Position numbers and translations under genes: made by a program
Origin: Trichinella spiralis
Taxonomy: Eukaryota > Nematoda > Enoplea > Trichinellida > Trichinellidae
Assembly: GCA_000181795.3 (NCBI GenBank)
Contig: CM012953.1
Location: 2,652,994-2,709,817, forward strand
Direction of reading: 5' to 3'
Length of the DNA stretch: 56,824 nucleotides
Part shown: piece by piece, positions 25,501-38,849 of the stretch
Numbering within the stretch: the stretch's first letter is position 1
How the letters are laid out: each line of letters begins with the position of its first letter
Notes under the pieces: model-generated
The model's input: only the letters and a program-made list of their open reading frames with translations
What the model was told of the DNA's origin: nothing
Database searches by the model: none

Positions 25501-28500
25501 AATAATAAATTATAATATTTCAACAGCAATAAATTTAATAATAATAATAATAATATTTCATTGAATTAAAATGAAAAAAAATTAAATTGAAGATTATGTA
25601 TTGTAGTTGTATCTTTAATCCTGTTACAACAGTATAATATTTTGCACAGAACAGCATTAATTTATGTTAAATTTATTCACAAGCTTCAAAGTAAACAAAA
25701 TTATAATAAACAGCATGCGTATATTGCACTTTTAATCATTCTTTTGTAAACACAAAATAAAAAATATTATTATAATTTTATGTGAAATATTACATGATAA
25801 CATTTGAATGCAATTTCACAGAATGAGAATAATATTTTAGAATTAAAAAATTCTACACTAATATAAAGCGTAATTTTATAAAAATATCAAAAATAAAGTT
25901 AGCTTTAAATATTTTTTGTTTACTTTCTCACGTAAAAATATTAAAAAGTGCTCGAAATATATAATAAAATTTCCTGAAAGAATATTAAGAGAAAAAAATT
26001 GTTTTTTTTGAAAAAATAAAATATTATAAAGGTAGATTAAGTGTGTTTGCTATAGGAAATTTATTTATTATGAATTTTTAGTTGAAAACAAATCGAACGA
26101 AGAATGAATATGAAAGTTTAGTGATTTCGTGTTGTCGGCAAAATTTGCTTTCCCCATTTTCAAAGAGAGCACTTTTAGCACTTTTATAACGAATTCAAAA
26201 GCAACAACTGGCGTTGTTTAGTAGCTTTTCAGCAAAAATAAACGAGAAATTGAACACTGCCATTTGTCAAGTAAGTTTCATAAAATCTTTCAAATGTATT
26301 CACTAAACGATGACATATTGATACAAAGATAGTAAACTTTTAAATAAATAGTATATTTATTTTTATGTTGGAAAACTTGACTAAAATTTAATAGAAAACT
26401 TATGTTTCTCAATAAAAAATTTCTATATTATTTATTTATAAAAAAATACTTTCACTTTTTAACATTTCATTTTATTATTATTACATTGATAAGTTGTAAT
26501 ATTGAAATAAATATTGCTTGTTTAGTGTATATTCAGTCGATAAAGTGTAATTTGCGGAAAGTACAAAGACTATATTTTTAAAAAAAAATTTGCTATAAAA
26601 TTCAATGCAAATAATATAAAGTATGACATTTTTAAATTTAAAATATCAATCAAAGTGATAAGAAAATTTGCAAATAAAAATCATAAAGTTGTCGATTTGA
26701 TTATACGCAGTGTGTTATTAACCATTGAAGCTTAGAGATGGCTTCCAGCTTGTGTGAATCGTCAAATTAATATAAATCTAAATTCTGATTGATTGGTTAT
26801 TTGAATTTTCATCCATATCAGTGCAATAATGATGCAAAAGAGCAAAAAGTATCCCATACTGAAATTAGCCAAGTGTTTTCCCATTGTCGATAAGATTATA
26901 TTTACATGGAATACAAAATTCCAAATTGCAAACTGATAAATGAAAAGTGTAAATTGAATTTTCAAGTGCACCAAAAACAAACATCATATAGTTGATCAAT
27001 CACGAAGCAAGAAAGCAAGCTCAATAAAGAGAGAGAGAGAGAGTAAGCTAAGTTTACGCTTTATGGACTTGAAAAACTTTTTCGTCCATGCGGAGCAAAT
27101 AATTTTCCCCATTACCAAAGCTAATAGTGATGATGATGTGTGCTGAGCGAATTATTTAAAATTTGGCAATTTTACATTTTCGGCATCCTGCTACCAAATC
27201 AATTGATCAGACGTTGTTGAATTCCCATTATTGAAATAATACATTTCTAATTAATTATTTTAAATTCTAACCCACTCATCTACGTGCTAGAGATAGATGG
27301 CTGAATTTTTCAAATTTCACATGCGACGCAAATGAAAATTTGCAATATTAACTAGCAGAATAAAATTATTTATACATCATCTGCTCGTTTATTTATTATT
27401 TTTCAATTTATTACTATTAGTATTATGAACGAAATTCAGAGGGCAGTAGTAGAAAATAAATGGGAGAGGAAATTTATTGTTCTCTTGTTTATCTATCCCT
27501 TTATCTATATACATATATATATATTGAAAAGCATAACTTATGAGCGAATGAAAGCGCAGTGCGTTTTTCAGCATGCTACTGACTGTGTGCTGCTTCCGTT
27601 CCGTTCACATACTGCGAGCTGATCTTATCTGCATTGATTTGTTGGCAACTTTTGACATTGTTTCCCCGTCAAAATTACTCTGCCCATGCCAAATAAAGTG
27701 AACTTAAAAGATAATTCCGAAATGAAAATTGCATCTATCTGATTGACAAAAGCAGAGGCAACATTTTGTCCACAGCCGTTGTTTGATCAATAAATTTTAT
27801 ACCTCCCACCGAACGGATAAATGGATTAATGTATCGTATACAACAGCAGCAACATCAACCAACGGCTGAAACATAATCAAAGTCGTGTACAGACAAATGG
27901 AGACGTACTTTTTACAACAGTTTAAAAAAAATTAGCGCATTTCCCCTCCTCTGGTGTTTTAAAACAACACTAGAAGAAAAAAGCGTCTCTGTGATGATGA
28001 GAAAGAAAGCCGTTTAGCTTTTGAGCAACAGCAGCAATAATAATCAATCAAAGAAATGAAGTCATTCCCAATACTTCATGTCACCTTTACAGATATAAAT
28101 TGTTAATGGTGTTATTCAACATTTAAAATTTCAAATATCTAAAACTATAAATTAGTCTATTCAAAAAATAATAAACAAAATGCGGAAGTACAATCTTCTC
28201 TTTCATATTTTTGTCATATTTATTAACATAAAATTGATTGTTCATCAAATTCATCACAATATGGATTAATCTTCAAATTTATACGCCTTCCATTATATTT
28301 GTTATTATTTGGCGCATTTATTTCTAAGATATACAACTATAATCCAATTGTCTTTCAGTTCTTAGGGTTCTATTTAAGGTTAAACTATGAAAAATGAGAA
28401 CATTATCAAATTAGAATGCACTTTTTGAAATTTATGAAAAACAAACGCATCAAAATTTTTTACAACTATATGACATCTTCTCAAGTCATGCGTATAAATT

Positions 28501-30572
28501 AAATTTCAATAGATTTTTTAAATGTCATAATTTTCAAATAAAATACAAAATATATTTATTGCCTTCTAAGAATGATTATATAGTACTAAGAGAATGTAAA
28601 ATTTAAATAAAGTGCTATTTTGAAATTTGCTTATATACATTTGTTTCAAGACAAGTAATGACTGAATCACCATGTTTTCTTTCCTTGGAAAGAAACAGCC
28701 GTTCTGCTTTGAAATTAAGCACGGCAATGTATTATTTATTTAAAGCATGTAATATGACACTTGAACAGAAAAGCTATTTTATTTATAGTATGGCATGCTG
28801 CAAAATTCACGCAACTAATAAAAAGAAGAAGATTACTTTGCTAAGCACGGTAAGAAATTAATCAGTGTATTACAATTTTGAATACTGTCAAATAAGATAT
28901 TTGGAATAGAAATTCAGGAATCAAAAGATTAAAACTGTTTAAATTTAAATAGTAAAATTTCATCTGCCATAAAACTCAGGTTCCCATGTATATTTGATGC
29001 AAAAACATGATCGTTAGTCACTTCGCAACAATTAGCTATTGCCTATTGCAAATCTATCAACAAAACAATTGAATTCAAATAAATCTGTCATCATTCCAGT
29101 GCGTTGAATAAAAAACTGACCAAAATTGAGGATAAAAGGTCAATTACAGCGTTGTTTTTAGTTTCAAAGAGCAATTTGAAAAAATTGTTTGCATTCAGCA
29201 TAATTTGACTGAACTTAGCGATGCGAATAATTTAGTAAATTGAATTTTAAAGTGAATTAAGATAAATTAAAAGTATAAAGTGAAGTTCAAACATTTTACT
29301 CGACTGATAACAGTAAACTGATTAATCTAATGCAATCCACATGAATCAATGAACAAATTTAACAGAAACTTTCGTGAAAATGCCGATAGGCTAAAATTAA
29401 ACAACATCAACAAACATTTCCAAATTCAGCGTCATCAATTGACCAAAAATATAAAGAAATTATCATACGATTAAACGATGAACTTCAATAAATAACACAT
29501 CATTATATATTGTAAATTCTTTCAGTCGCACTGCTGTGAAAAGAAATAATTCTATTTTCGATTTACTATAATTAGTTTGACATGTTTCTAAAATGATCCA
29601 TTTTTAGGAAAAACACTATAATTATCTTTGCGCAGCGAAGATTTTCTGCTTGTTGCAAAGCAACTACCATTATGCAATCAATTTTCAATTTACTTCTCCT
29701 CATACATTTTGTGAAAAATAAGATTTCCTAAAATTACTATACAAAATATTTGCACTAAATTCTTCTTCTCTTTTCTTAAATAAATGTACCACAAAATTTT
29801 AAAATTGTAAAGATCTTTACAAACAAATTGTTAAAAGTAAACAATATTAAAATTAGACTTTAACATTTTAAAATTAAAATTTAACTTTGAAAAATACAAA
29901 AATCCGATGAACATTTTAAATTGATCATCTAAACAAAATTGGAAACTTTTTAATGACATTTGTGACAAATTTGAAATTTGTTTGGGCACAATTAATCCTA
30001 GCAGAAGAAGCGTTCGAATGTTAGAAAATTTGTTCAGTCCCAAGATAATTGAAACAATTTCAGCTGAATGTCGGTCCAAAATCACAATCAAATGTTGTTG
30101 CTAGTGCAGAAATTTTCATCCCAATCAACTAACTCAAAAAACAAATGAAAAAGCATTTTCAAACTTTTCTCATTTACTATTTGAAATTATGAATATCAAA
30201 AAATTTGAATTTTTTGTATTACTTAATAATAAAATTAGTAGTTTTCTATATTTTTGTATAATGTCATAAATGCTTACTAGTAGTATCCAATCCTTTCAAC
30301 GGTGGGCATGGCAATGTAAAGCTTGTATTCGCCGGAATGGCTGGCCAGCATAGTACGGAATCCCATGTGGCATTGCACCATGGAATAACAGCTGGAAAAT
30401 GCAATAATCCAGATAGCTTCTTAAATGGTAAATTTTACATGATTGAAATACTTGCCTTCTAAAGGAGCTACAACTGGTTGGCCTGTAGCTTGTAGCGCTG
30501 TGATGCATTCATTGAAATTGGTAGCCATCAGACGATCAACTTTCGGCATCGCTGGGATATTTGAATTGTTGA
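22595..30572 (-). CDS. Class B (secretin-type) neuropeptide/hormone GPCR, first exon not found
   Basis: Seven-helix receptor for a peptide hormone, probably Gs-coupled. Exons: 30456-30572, 30278-30391, 24357-24481, 24095-24198, 23840-23996, 23537-23693, 23400-23472, 23276-23344, 23129-23218, 22882-23068, 22595-22741. Starting from an incoming phase-1 junction they give 447 codons including the TGA. The extracellular hormone-binding domain has all six Cys (NEC, PWCNATWDSVLCWP, LPCPPLKG, KYC, YTC). Helix 3 has the class hallmark MFIEGFYLHN, helix 4 GWGIPLIHVSVW, the third loop INFIFLLNIIRVLW, helix 6 LMLIPLLGTPNIL, helix 7 FQGFMVAVLYCFTNREV, and a Ser/Thr-rich tail follows. The acceptor at 30573-30574 shows that a signal-peptide exon lies further upstream, but it was not located. 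The intron between 30456 and 30391 uses a GC-AG pair (GAAG|GCAAGT). Subtype (PDF, calcitonin/DH31 or CRF/DH44-like) is not decided. Confidence 0.9.
24482..30277. other. 5.8-kb intron of the GPCR gene
   Basis: The intron separates the first half of the hormone-binding domain from its last Cys pair. It is AT-rich with small simple repeats: (ATA)n near 25538-25555 and (GA)n at 27028-27043. Bases 27100-28080 are less AT-rich than the rest. A 67-codon ATG frame on the plus strand (28658-28861) has no domain, and no nested gene could be supported. Confidence 0.5.
27028..27043. repeat. (GA)n microsatellite
   Basis: Short perfect GA dinucleotide run inside the long GPCR intron. Confidence 0.85.
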
Positions 30573-33500
30573 CTAAATGAAAACAAATAAACTGTAAAAT
30601 GATTGCAATTTTAAGCAGCAAGTGAGAAATGAGTTGAAAACAATCGTTTCCAAGCCTACCATTTGCCTGCTTTTATTTTTTCCCTCTGCACTAACGCCCC
30701 ACTGCCTCCTGTTTAAGCTTGTCAACGAATCAGCAAAACCCGCTCTAGTTAGTTCTTTAAATCTATTTAAAGCGATCCAAATGGTGAAGCATTTCACAAC
30801 ATAAACAGCTGACGGAAGCAGTTGAACAATGATGGCCGTTTCGTAGATTTGTTCAAGATGAACTCAAAAAGCAGCGTCTAGCAAAGTCGCCGGAATAAAT
30901 TTATGCTGATTACATAATTATTTGTTCGCGTTGTTGTTTTTGATTTAAAATCAACAAAACTTGTCGGTTTGATTTGCTTTTTATTCAGAAGAAACAATTT
31001 AACTATAATTCCTTGAACTACTTTGCATAGGGACACCAGCACGGCATGGCGAAACCCAATGCTGGTGAAATGACAAGCGGCGCAAAGTTGCTTGCTTCTC
31101 CCGCTGCTCAGCTCTCTGTCAATCAGTCATTTCCCAGATGCTCTATTCAATATCTCAGCTTTGCACCTACATAAAGCTTACAGTAGTTGTCATATTAAAG
31201 CAATTGATTCAAGTTTGACTGCTGTCGGTGGATTCTTAAGAACTGCGGATTCGGTAACAGGTAAATCAAGAAGCATGTCTTGGAAACAATGCAGACTCCA
31301 TTGTTTTCCGTAGTATGACATTGCCACGGGCAACCCGTATGTTGTTTATTTCATTCCAAGATGCCGTCAGCAGTGCAAAGCTGAAATCAATTAATGAAAA
31401 CCTGCCCTATGGTCTCTTTTGCACAGTCCCGCAAATCACAGGAGAAATCAAGTGATCATCAGAAATCAAGCAGAAAGCGAAAAGCAAATTTCAAGGCTGT
31501 ATATTCCCATGACGCACAGTCTTCTGTTAATAAAATGAGGCAAAATTAGTATATCCATACCTAATATCCCATTTTCACCTTTGATTTATAAAAAAAATTA
31601 AAATATATGATCCAAAGCATTGAATGCTATTTTCTGCCAAATTAAAATGAAGACATTACATTGAACAGCAAACTTTGATAATGTCGTAAAACGTGATTTC
31701 AAGAGCCCAATGAAGCATTGCTGAACGTTGAATAGTTTTGTTTATATTTGCAGAATAACTTGGTCTAAATGCATTTCTTGTCTTCTGTTAAACGAAGGAA
31801 CTTGCTGAATATTATTTTAAAAGTGTCCAGTCAACATCAACAAGTCGCTGTGCTTTAGTGCAGTTATTATATTGTTAGTGAAAGCTCAGAATTATACATA
31901 TTATTCAATTCAAATACTTTCATTTACGAGGTTTGATTGATAATAAACTAGAAGAATTTGCCTAATTTTGCTTAATATTGGACACAGAAAAGAAAATTTG
32001 CTTGCAAGATATGAAAATTACATAACAATACATAATCTGATGTTTTTAACATTTTATGCTCAATAATTAAGCACCAATAAAAGATGATCAAAAGTACAAA
32101 GTGACAATGAAAAGTTAATTATTTCGAAATTTTTTCTTCAAAATAATCGTTAGATAATCCTGCTAGCAGGATAAACGTTCTGATCTAGTTCAATTGAAGA
32201 TGCAAATAAATCACCTTTTTGTAAAGAGTGTTGCTTGAACAAACATGAAGAGGTGCTGTTTTAACTGACCATTAAATTTGTTCTAGCACTTGTAAATTGG
32301 CTTGTATTCATTGACAATCGATAGCAAGAAAATCGATATACTGAACAAGACCACTGTGAATAATTTCAAGATTTCTTCAGCTTAAACAACTTCTTTGTAT
32401 CTATATATGCATGTAGGTATGGCAATAAAATTTTTTGATTCCACACATAACAGAACATCCGACGTATTGTTAATGTTCTTCATTAGCATTGAAATAAAAA
32501 CAAATTATTCTCATTTCAAAATTGTACTTTGTAAAAAGTAAGTATGTTTTGAATGCAAAGCAGTGAACAAAAAAAACATGCTTCTTATGATGCATGCGTT
32601 TAGTGATATAGCAAAAGACGACTTTTACGACGAAACAAAGTACCAACCAGCAAATAGATGGCAGATAGTTGAAATCGATCAATGTCGATTCTTTATGGAA
32701 TTTTGCTGAAATATTTTTTGCAAAATAGTTTGCTTATCCCTGAGGAAAGCATCTTTCTGTTTGAATTATCAAGATGTCGATTATAGCATGTCAGTGCAAC
32801 TTACGAAAGCGACATGTTTCTCAATAGCTGATGAGCGTTATCACTCATGCAATGATGACACCAAAAGCTGATTTAAATTAAATCATATAAAGTAATGGAA
32901 GCTCGTTAGTATTCAGCTCATCAAGAATTTCATTATGAACAATTAGAAATTTTATTAAACACTTCACTAACGCAGCCAAACTTTCAACGTACTTTATATA
33001 ATAAATCCTAAATAATATTGTTATCAGTGATTTACATTCGTTGATATTCTGAAGCATTACTTAATGTTTATTTGAAAATAATTTTCATTTTATTACTATT
33101 TCAAATTCTACTAGTTGTACAAAAACAGTGTATCTGCTTTTTATTTACTTGGAATAAGAAGACTTTTTACACAGTTTTTCATCTTATCATGTAAACATTA
33201 AAATTAAATACAAAAATGTTTAGTTTTCTTGCAAGCAATTGTAAAAAGCAAATCACTAAACAATCAGCCCATGTTAACCACATTGTTAATCTGCTTAATG
33301 CCAACATTAAAGAAAACACTATTATCTGTTCAACATTATGCAGTTTATAAATTTACGTAAGGCACTGTGTAATTTAAAATAACAAAAATTATAGAAATGT
33401 ATGGATAATTGACAATTTGTGATTTATATTGAATTTCACATTCATAGCTTATTGCTTTCAATAACAATATTGTATTCAAATAATCTGAATTTCTAAATGA

Positions 33501-34174
33501 CTATTATTTGCTTATTTCTGAAAGATTTTATTCTTATCAATAAATATTCTGATATGTGTCATAAGCTCGAATGAATATGCTTCAAGCTTCAATAATATGC
33601 AAATACAATAAAGCATGCTTGAGGTGCTCTACTCAAGGTTGATAATAATCTGTTTAGTCGAATGACAGAGAGAGAATTTCAGAAGCAAACAATTTTAAAA
33701 ACAAATTTATTTTACATAAAAATAACAAAATTGGTAATAATTCAATTTTATAAGAATTTTTAATTATTGATAACAAGAATTTCATTTGTTGTAATTTCTT
33801 TTTAATGGTCCTTTTTTATAGGTCAAAATTGCTCTTTGTACCTATTAAAATACTCTTTGCAGTTACGTGATTTCTGGAAAAAATTACTGAAAAACCAAAA
33901 AAAGTAATAACTAAAATTACTTTTCTAGGTCTTGTTGAACAATATACTATCCATCTATGCTAACATTCAGCATGGTTGAAACAACTGTTCAAATTCTCAA
34001 TAAACAGAAAAATATTTTCTTACTTTTTTAAGCGCATATTTCTGAAAAATAGCATGCTTGCAAACAGTGAATTTAAAAGTTTTCCTTAAAATATTTTTTC
34101 TGCTTGTGGCAAGGACTTTAAACAACGAGCCAAGAAAGAAAAAACCAATGTTACAGTGTTTCCAAATCAATAAA
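30573..34174. other. Gene-poor region upstream of the GPCR exons
   Basis: It should contain the missing first exon and promoter of the GPCR gene. Bases 30600-31460 are clearly less AT-rich than the surroundings and include an 8-bp hairpin at 31034-31067. A minus-strand ATG followed by a strong donor (ATGTCGCTTTC|GTAAGT, near 32805) was noted, but its phase does not fit the next GPCR exon. Nothing else could be supported. Confidence 0.4.
31034..31067. other. Perfect 8-bp stem hairpin in a GC-richer island
   Basis: CACCAGCA (31034-31041) and TGCTGGTG (31060-31067) are perfect inverted repeats around an 18-base loop. The local GC content stands out from the AT-rich flanks. It could be a regulatory site or a structured 5' UTR element; no known RNA family is recognised. 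Confidence 0.4.
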
Positions 34175-35155
34175 ATCAGTCATTTGCCTGCCTCGAAATA
34201 TATCTAATTTGTTCTTGATTGAGACTTTTCTAAATAAATATGAATTAAAAAAATGATCTACTTTAAGCATTTTATATTTCAAAAGAAAATTGACCAATCA
34301 ATAAGCATTTCAGAGGATAATTTTTTATGTAAGATCCACAAATTGCGAAAAGATCCAAATGAACTAGAATTGTTCTCACCTTCCTGTATCCTGTGCAAGA
34401 ATGTTTTTCTCACTGATTTGAACATCTCCTGACAAAAGTTTGTTCACAAAGCAGCTAAATTTTTATTATGAATAATAAATTGAAATAATTTATTCAATTT
34501 AATAAAAAATAAGCAAAAACTTCTGTACAACAGCAGCATCAACACGAATGGATAAATATAATTTTCATCCAAAAATAACCGATTTCTATTGATCATAAAG
34601 TAAAATATTCAGTTACTGATTACGCTAAAAATGCAAACTTATTATATTCATATTACGATTTCTTTAATTTATATTATATATGAACTTTTACTTTTTTACA
34701 GATCAAACTTTCAAAAGTACAATATTTGAAAAGTGAACAACTTGAAAGCATTGCTAATTTAATTTATAAGCTAAAATTAAAATTTTTGCACAATTAATTT
34801 TTCATTGGTATTATTTGAAAAATATTCCAGTAAGATAAATAAGAACGGCACAGAATAAAAATACACTAACACGGAAATTATTAAATATTTCAGATTTTTG
34901 CATAAATAGCCTTAAGTTTGAAAACTGATTACTGGATACTTTTCAAAGTGTAGAACAAAAATTCAACAAGTAGTTGTATGGAAAACAGTTTTTATAAATT
35001 AAAAAAGATTAGCATATTTCGATTGAAAATTATATTTTTTTTAAAATGTTGACGTACCTGCATATTGAATCCTGACTATATTTTTGCCTTTTTTCCAATG
35101 AAAGAAGCTTTTTCAAAATAAAATATTTATTTTTAAGAATGGCTTTCTTGATCAT
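34175..35155 (-). CDS. Small three-exon ORF (66 aa), unknown function
   Basis: Exons 35058-35155, 34380-34454 and 34175-34202 sum to 201 nt: 66 codons plus TGA. The splice sites are good: CAG|GTACGT and GGAAG|GTGAGA as donors, AATTTAG and CAAATTAG as acceptors, and the phases (2 and 2) match at both junctions. The product starts MIKKAILKNKYFILKK, is Lys-rich at first, and then has a Cys-containing middle (SICSCFVNKLLSGD) and a polar end. There is no signal peptide or membrane helix. The family is not recognised. The regular splicing in an otherwise stop-rich region is the only support, so chance cannot be excluded; it could also be the 3' part of a longer gene. Confidence 0.4.
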
Positions 35156-38100
35156 GTTTTAGAAGAAAAAAAAGAATAAAAATTTCAACAATTAATTTTT
35201 CTTAATAATTGCCTTCTTTTTCCGTGAAATAATCTTCTTCATTTTGTGTCTTACATTATACGTCATGGTTAAATATTGCTTTCAAGAATAATAATAATAA
35301 TAATGAAAGATTTTCATGCATTTCTTTCAGTAAAATCTATTTTTAAAATGACAATTTTTTTCCTATATCATAACCAATGAATAGAATTGATGAACAACTG
35401 TTTTATTCTAAAGTAAAATAAAATTAAAATACTGTTTTATAGCGCAACAATAATTCTTTTAATATCATTTAGTTTTCAATACTGTTGCAAGATACAATAT
35501 GTGCTGATAAGAAATATTAAATTAAAAAATGAAATTTTTGTAAAAATAATTGAAAAAAATAATAAAATTAAATTTTTTGAAGTAAATTTATCACTCTTAA
35601 ATAATTATAATAATGACTGCATTAATTTTTTAATTTTCACCATTAATAGAATTGGATATGGCATTAGTATGATTTAGATTTCATAAATTTATAACAAGCT
35701 AATTATTAAAATTTCAGTTATATTATACGCAGAATTAGTTGAAAATTGTTGTATTAAGTTTTGTCGATGTGCATTTGCTTCATATATTCTATTTTGCATT
35801 TTGTTTCGTGCTTTGTTTTTTTAAGTTGTTCAGTCAAAAAATTTATATGCAACATAGATATTTTTTTTAATTTAAAGTCTAAAATTATATGATAAGAATA
35901 TTTTTGCTTAATTAATCAAATACTATTATCATCTGAATTCCAGCTAATTTCATTCAATTAAATTCAAATTCTTTTGACAGCTCAATATAATGTAACAATT
36001 TGTTCATCTTTAGAAGTTTATACAAATTAAATATTTCATGTTTTATCATTTGTAGTTAAAAATTTATAATAAATAAAACCTAAAGCAATGCACTTGCTCA
36101 AATGATACGAATTATTACAAATTTAGTTGTAAATGATTTCACTAGAATTAATTAAAAGAACTGGTAAATTTTCATAAATTATCAATAAACTAAGATTATA
36201 ATTATTACAACTAAGTTATTATTAAAAGAATTTCTTATTATTTAGATGTAAAATTAACAATTTTAATTATAACATATATGAAATTGATAAATTTATATAT
36301 AAAATACAAAATCATGGTAGTTATTATTTCTGGAATTGTTAACTAAACAATACATTAAAGCAGAATTTAAAATAAATTTCTCATTTTTAAGCACGTTGAA
36401 AAGTTGAATGTGCTTTACTTTCTTAATGTGCTTATTTATTAGGAAAGTTTTTAAATTTCATGCAAATGCATCTTCAATATTATTTCAAGAGAAAATTTTA
36501 AACTGATTTAAAAAATGATTTTAAACTTAAAAATTTTCAATTTTAATCATTTTAAAATGATTTTAAGATCAATTTTAAAAAATAACCTAAAATCCTATTC
36601 AATTTTGCTCTAAATATACATTCTAAAAGCAATTTTAATTAAAGAAATAGTTAATTTTGTAAGTAAATTGAAGAAATTTATGTATTTGGAAAGTTAGGTC
36701 AAAAGTCTTGCCTTCTGTCACTTTTTCAGTCAGCAAAATAAATTATAAATTATTGCTAATTTTAAAACTGTTATAACAAGCATATTTCTAAACCTAATAC
36801 GACAGCTTAATTTTTTTTCTAATACTAAAATGCTTAACATAACAAAAAATACAAAAAACTAGATATAAAATGTATTTTGAATATATAAAAAGAATGAGTA
36901 ATTAATAGATCACTTGTGTAAAATTTCCCCTGTAAAATTCTTGCAAATTTATAGAACTGAACAACATAACTCGTGAATAGCAAGAAAAAAAATGAATTTT
37001 TGTAATTTATTTGAAAAATGGGGACTGTTAATTCAAATATTGGATATTTTATGAATATTTGGTAAATGAATATAAGTCTACTAAAAATAAGCTTAAAAAT
37101 CAATCATCGATTCCTCTGGGCTTCCTCAAAGTCTAACACGTGTATTCTTAAATCCAATTTCTGTTGCTGTCAGAAATAGAGCCTGTCCAAAATTTAAACT
37201 TGCAAGTACAAATTGAAAAAAAATACACTTCTCACTTACTTTTTATTTGCAGTATAAAAGCATTTGCTTTCAGAAAAACAACTTCTCACTTATTGTCATT
37301 TTACAATGGTGATCATTAGATATGATTCTCATTTGGATGTGTTAAATATGGAATATTTATTTAGTTGCCAAAAAAGTAAACATTTCAGATAATTAAATAT
37401 CTACGCAAAGCATCAAGTGATAAGTAATATATTTCAGATATTATGAAAAAATTCTTTCTTAAACAGAATATATGTCAAATAAAAATACTATAAAAGTTCC
37501 ATAAATAAAAATGATTCCAATAGAGTGTTATACACAGTTTTTTAAATTAATATTTCATATACTATATTTGGACAGCTTATTTAATACTATTACTGTTTAA
37601 GCTTGAAACTCAATCAATGCATACTAAATTTCATATCTTAAAGAACTGCTTAATCATCTATTTGATTAATAATGTTTGCTGTTTAAAGAAATGAATAATC
37701 CCGCTGATGTGATGATGTGAACTAAAGGTAGCTTCATTCAGTGTTTGCTTTTCACATCCAGACTATCTAATGTGTAATATTGTATTTTTTTTACCAACAA
37801 ATAACCACAGGTTAATAATATAATGAAATCAGTATAAATTCTTTCTTACTATTTGTTAATATGATATGCGAAATGCTTTACAAAATATATTACTGCTGTG
37901 GATAGTGATGTTGCAAAATGCATTATATGTTGATAAAAAAATTAGTCTTATTTTTTAGTTTAGATCAGATAAATTTCATTTCAAAGATTTCAACTTGAAA
38001 TAAAAATTAATAAACATTTCATTACACTGCTACAAAATGAAAAATTTTTATAAAAAAAGGTCCAAACGTCCCAATGTTTTATCATCAAGTTTGGAAAATT

Positions 38101-38598
38101 TTTGCTAACAAAATTAGTATAACAAGTGAAAAGTATACAAATAAGTGGATTAAATGTTTCACCAATGGATGTTTCTAATGAAAATGCAAGAACACGGAAG
38201 ATGACTATAATTTTTTTTAATTTCTCAATAATTTTTGCATGCGATCAATTAAACTGCAACAATGGATAATGAAATATTTGGCTTTTTAATTAAAATTAAA
38301 AAGCAAGCTGTCTGATTGAATATGTCAAAAATATTGACACAAGAAAAAAGTGCATGGAAATGTTCATAATTTTATTATTTGTGCAGATATTTTATTCATT
38401 TACTGTTAATGGAAATAGTGATTAAATAGAATAGAAAAGATTTCAACTTTAATGCTTTAATATTTGATTATAAGAAGGCATTGAAAATGATGCGTTTTGA
38501 ATTTACTTTCAAAACTGAATTTAAATGCAGAAAAAAATGGATATAGAGAGGAAGAGAAAATATTTTTGTTAAGAACAATCAATTTATATTATTTTTAC
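35156..38598. other. AT-rich region, no secure gene
   Basis: A very AT-rich stretch. Several minus-strand segments with splice-like edges (about 37126-37170, 37242-37266, 37853-37898, 38126-38161) might be downstream exons of the fragment at 38599-38849, but their phases could not be joined consistently. A perfect 24-base palindrome lies at 38281-38304. Confidence 0.35.
38281..38304. repeat. Perfect AT-rich palindrome
   Basis: Eleven-base arms (GCTTTTTAATT and AATTAAAAAGC) around two bases. It could extrude a cruciform or simply be chance in AT-rich DNA. Confidence 0.5.
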
Positions 38599-38849
38599 CT
38601 TATTAATGGGAAATGATGTGACAAGATCGTCTTTGAAACGGCCGAGCAGAAATGGAATACAGTCGTGCCATCTTCTTTGAAATACTTTTACGCTATTTTT
38701 GATCGGAAATTTTCAGACAGAAATATTCATCCAGTTGATGATCATCAATTCGTTGCAACGTTCTGCTTTGAAAATTGATTAATGAATAGTTTTCCCAAAT
38801 TGCGTTTCTACATAGAATTTACTAATAAATCTTACAACTGGAATGTCAT
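38599..38849 (-). CDS. Unidentified gene fragment, two 5' exons with a frame problem
   Basis: A 14-base first exon (38836-38849, ATGACATTCCAGTT) follows a strong acceptor (TTTTGTTCAG) and ends at GTAAGA. It joins in phase 2 to exon 38599-38807, which encodes LNAIWENYSLINFQSRTLQR and continues with an Asp-rich stretch. At the run CAAAAATAG (about 38695-38703) the frame reaches a stop, while the frame one base over stays open through VKVFQRRWHDCIPFLLGRF to a GTAAAA donor at 38598. One extra A in the homopolymer would explain it as a sequencing error; otherwise this is a pseudogene or unusual splicing. A possible untranslated exon lies at about 39222-39275. The protein family was not recognised. 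Confidence 0.35.

Noticed and set aside
28658-28861. 67-codon ATG frame on the plus strand inside the GPCR intron, ending next to a GTAAGA donor
   Set aside because: No domain, no matching second exon found, and the length is expected by chance in an interval of this size.
32790-32830. Minus-strand ATG with strong GTAAGT donor as the missing first exon of the GPCR
   Set aside because: Its phase 2 end does not fit the phase 1 entry of the exon at 30572, and the product would lack a signal peptide.
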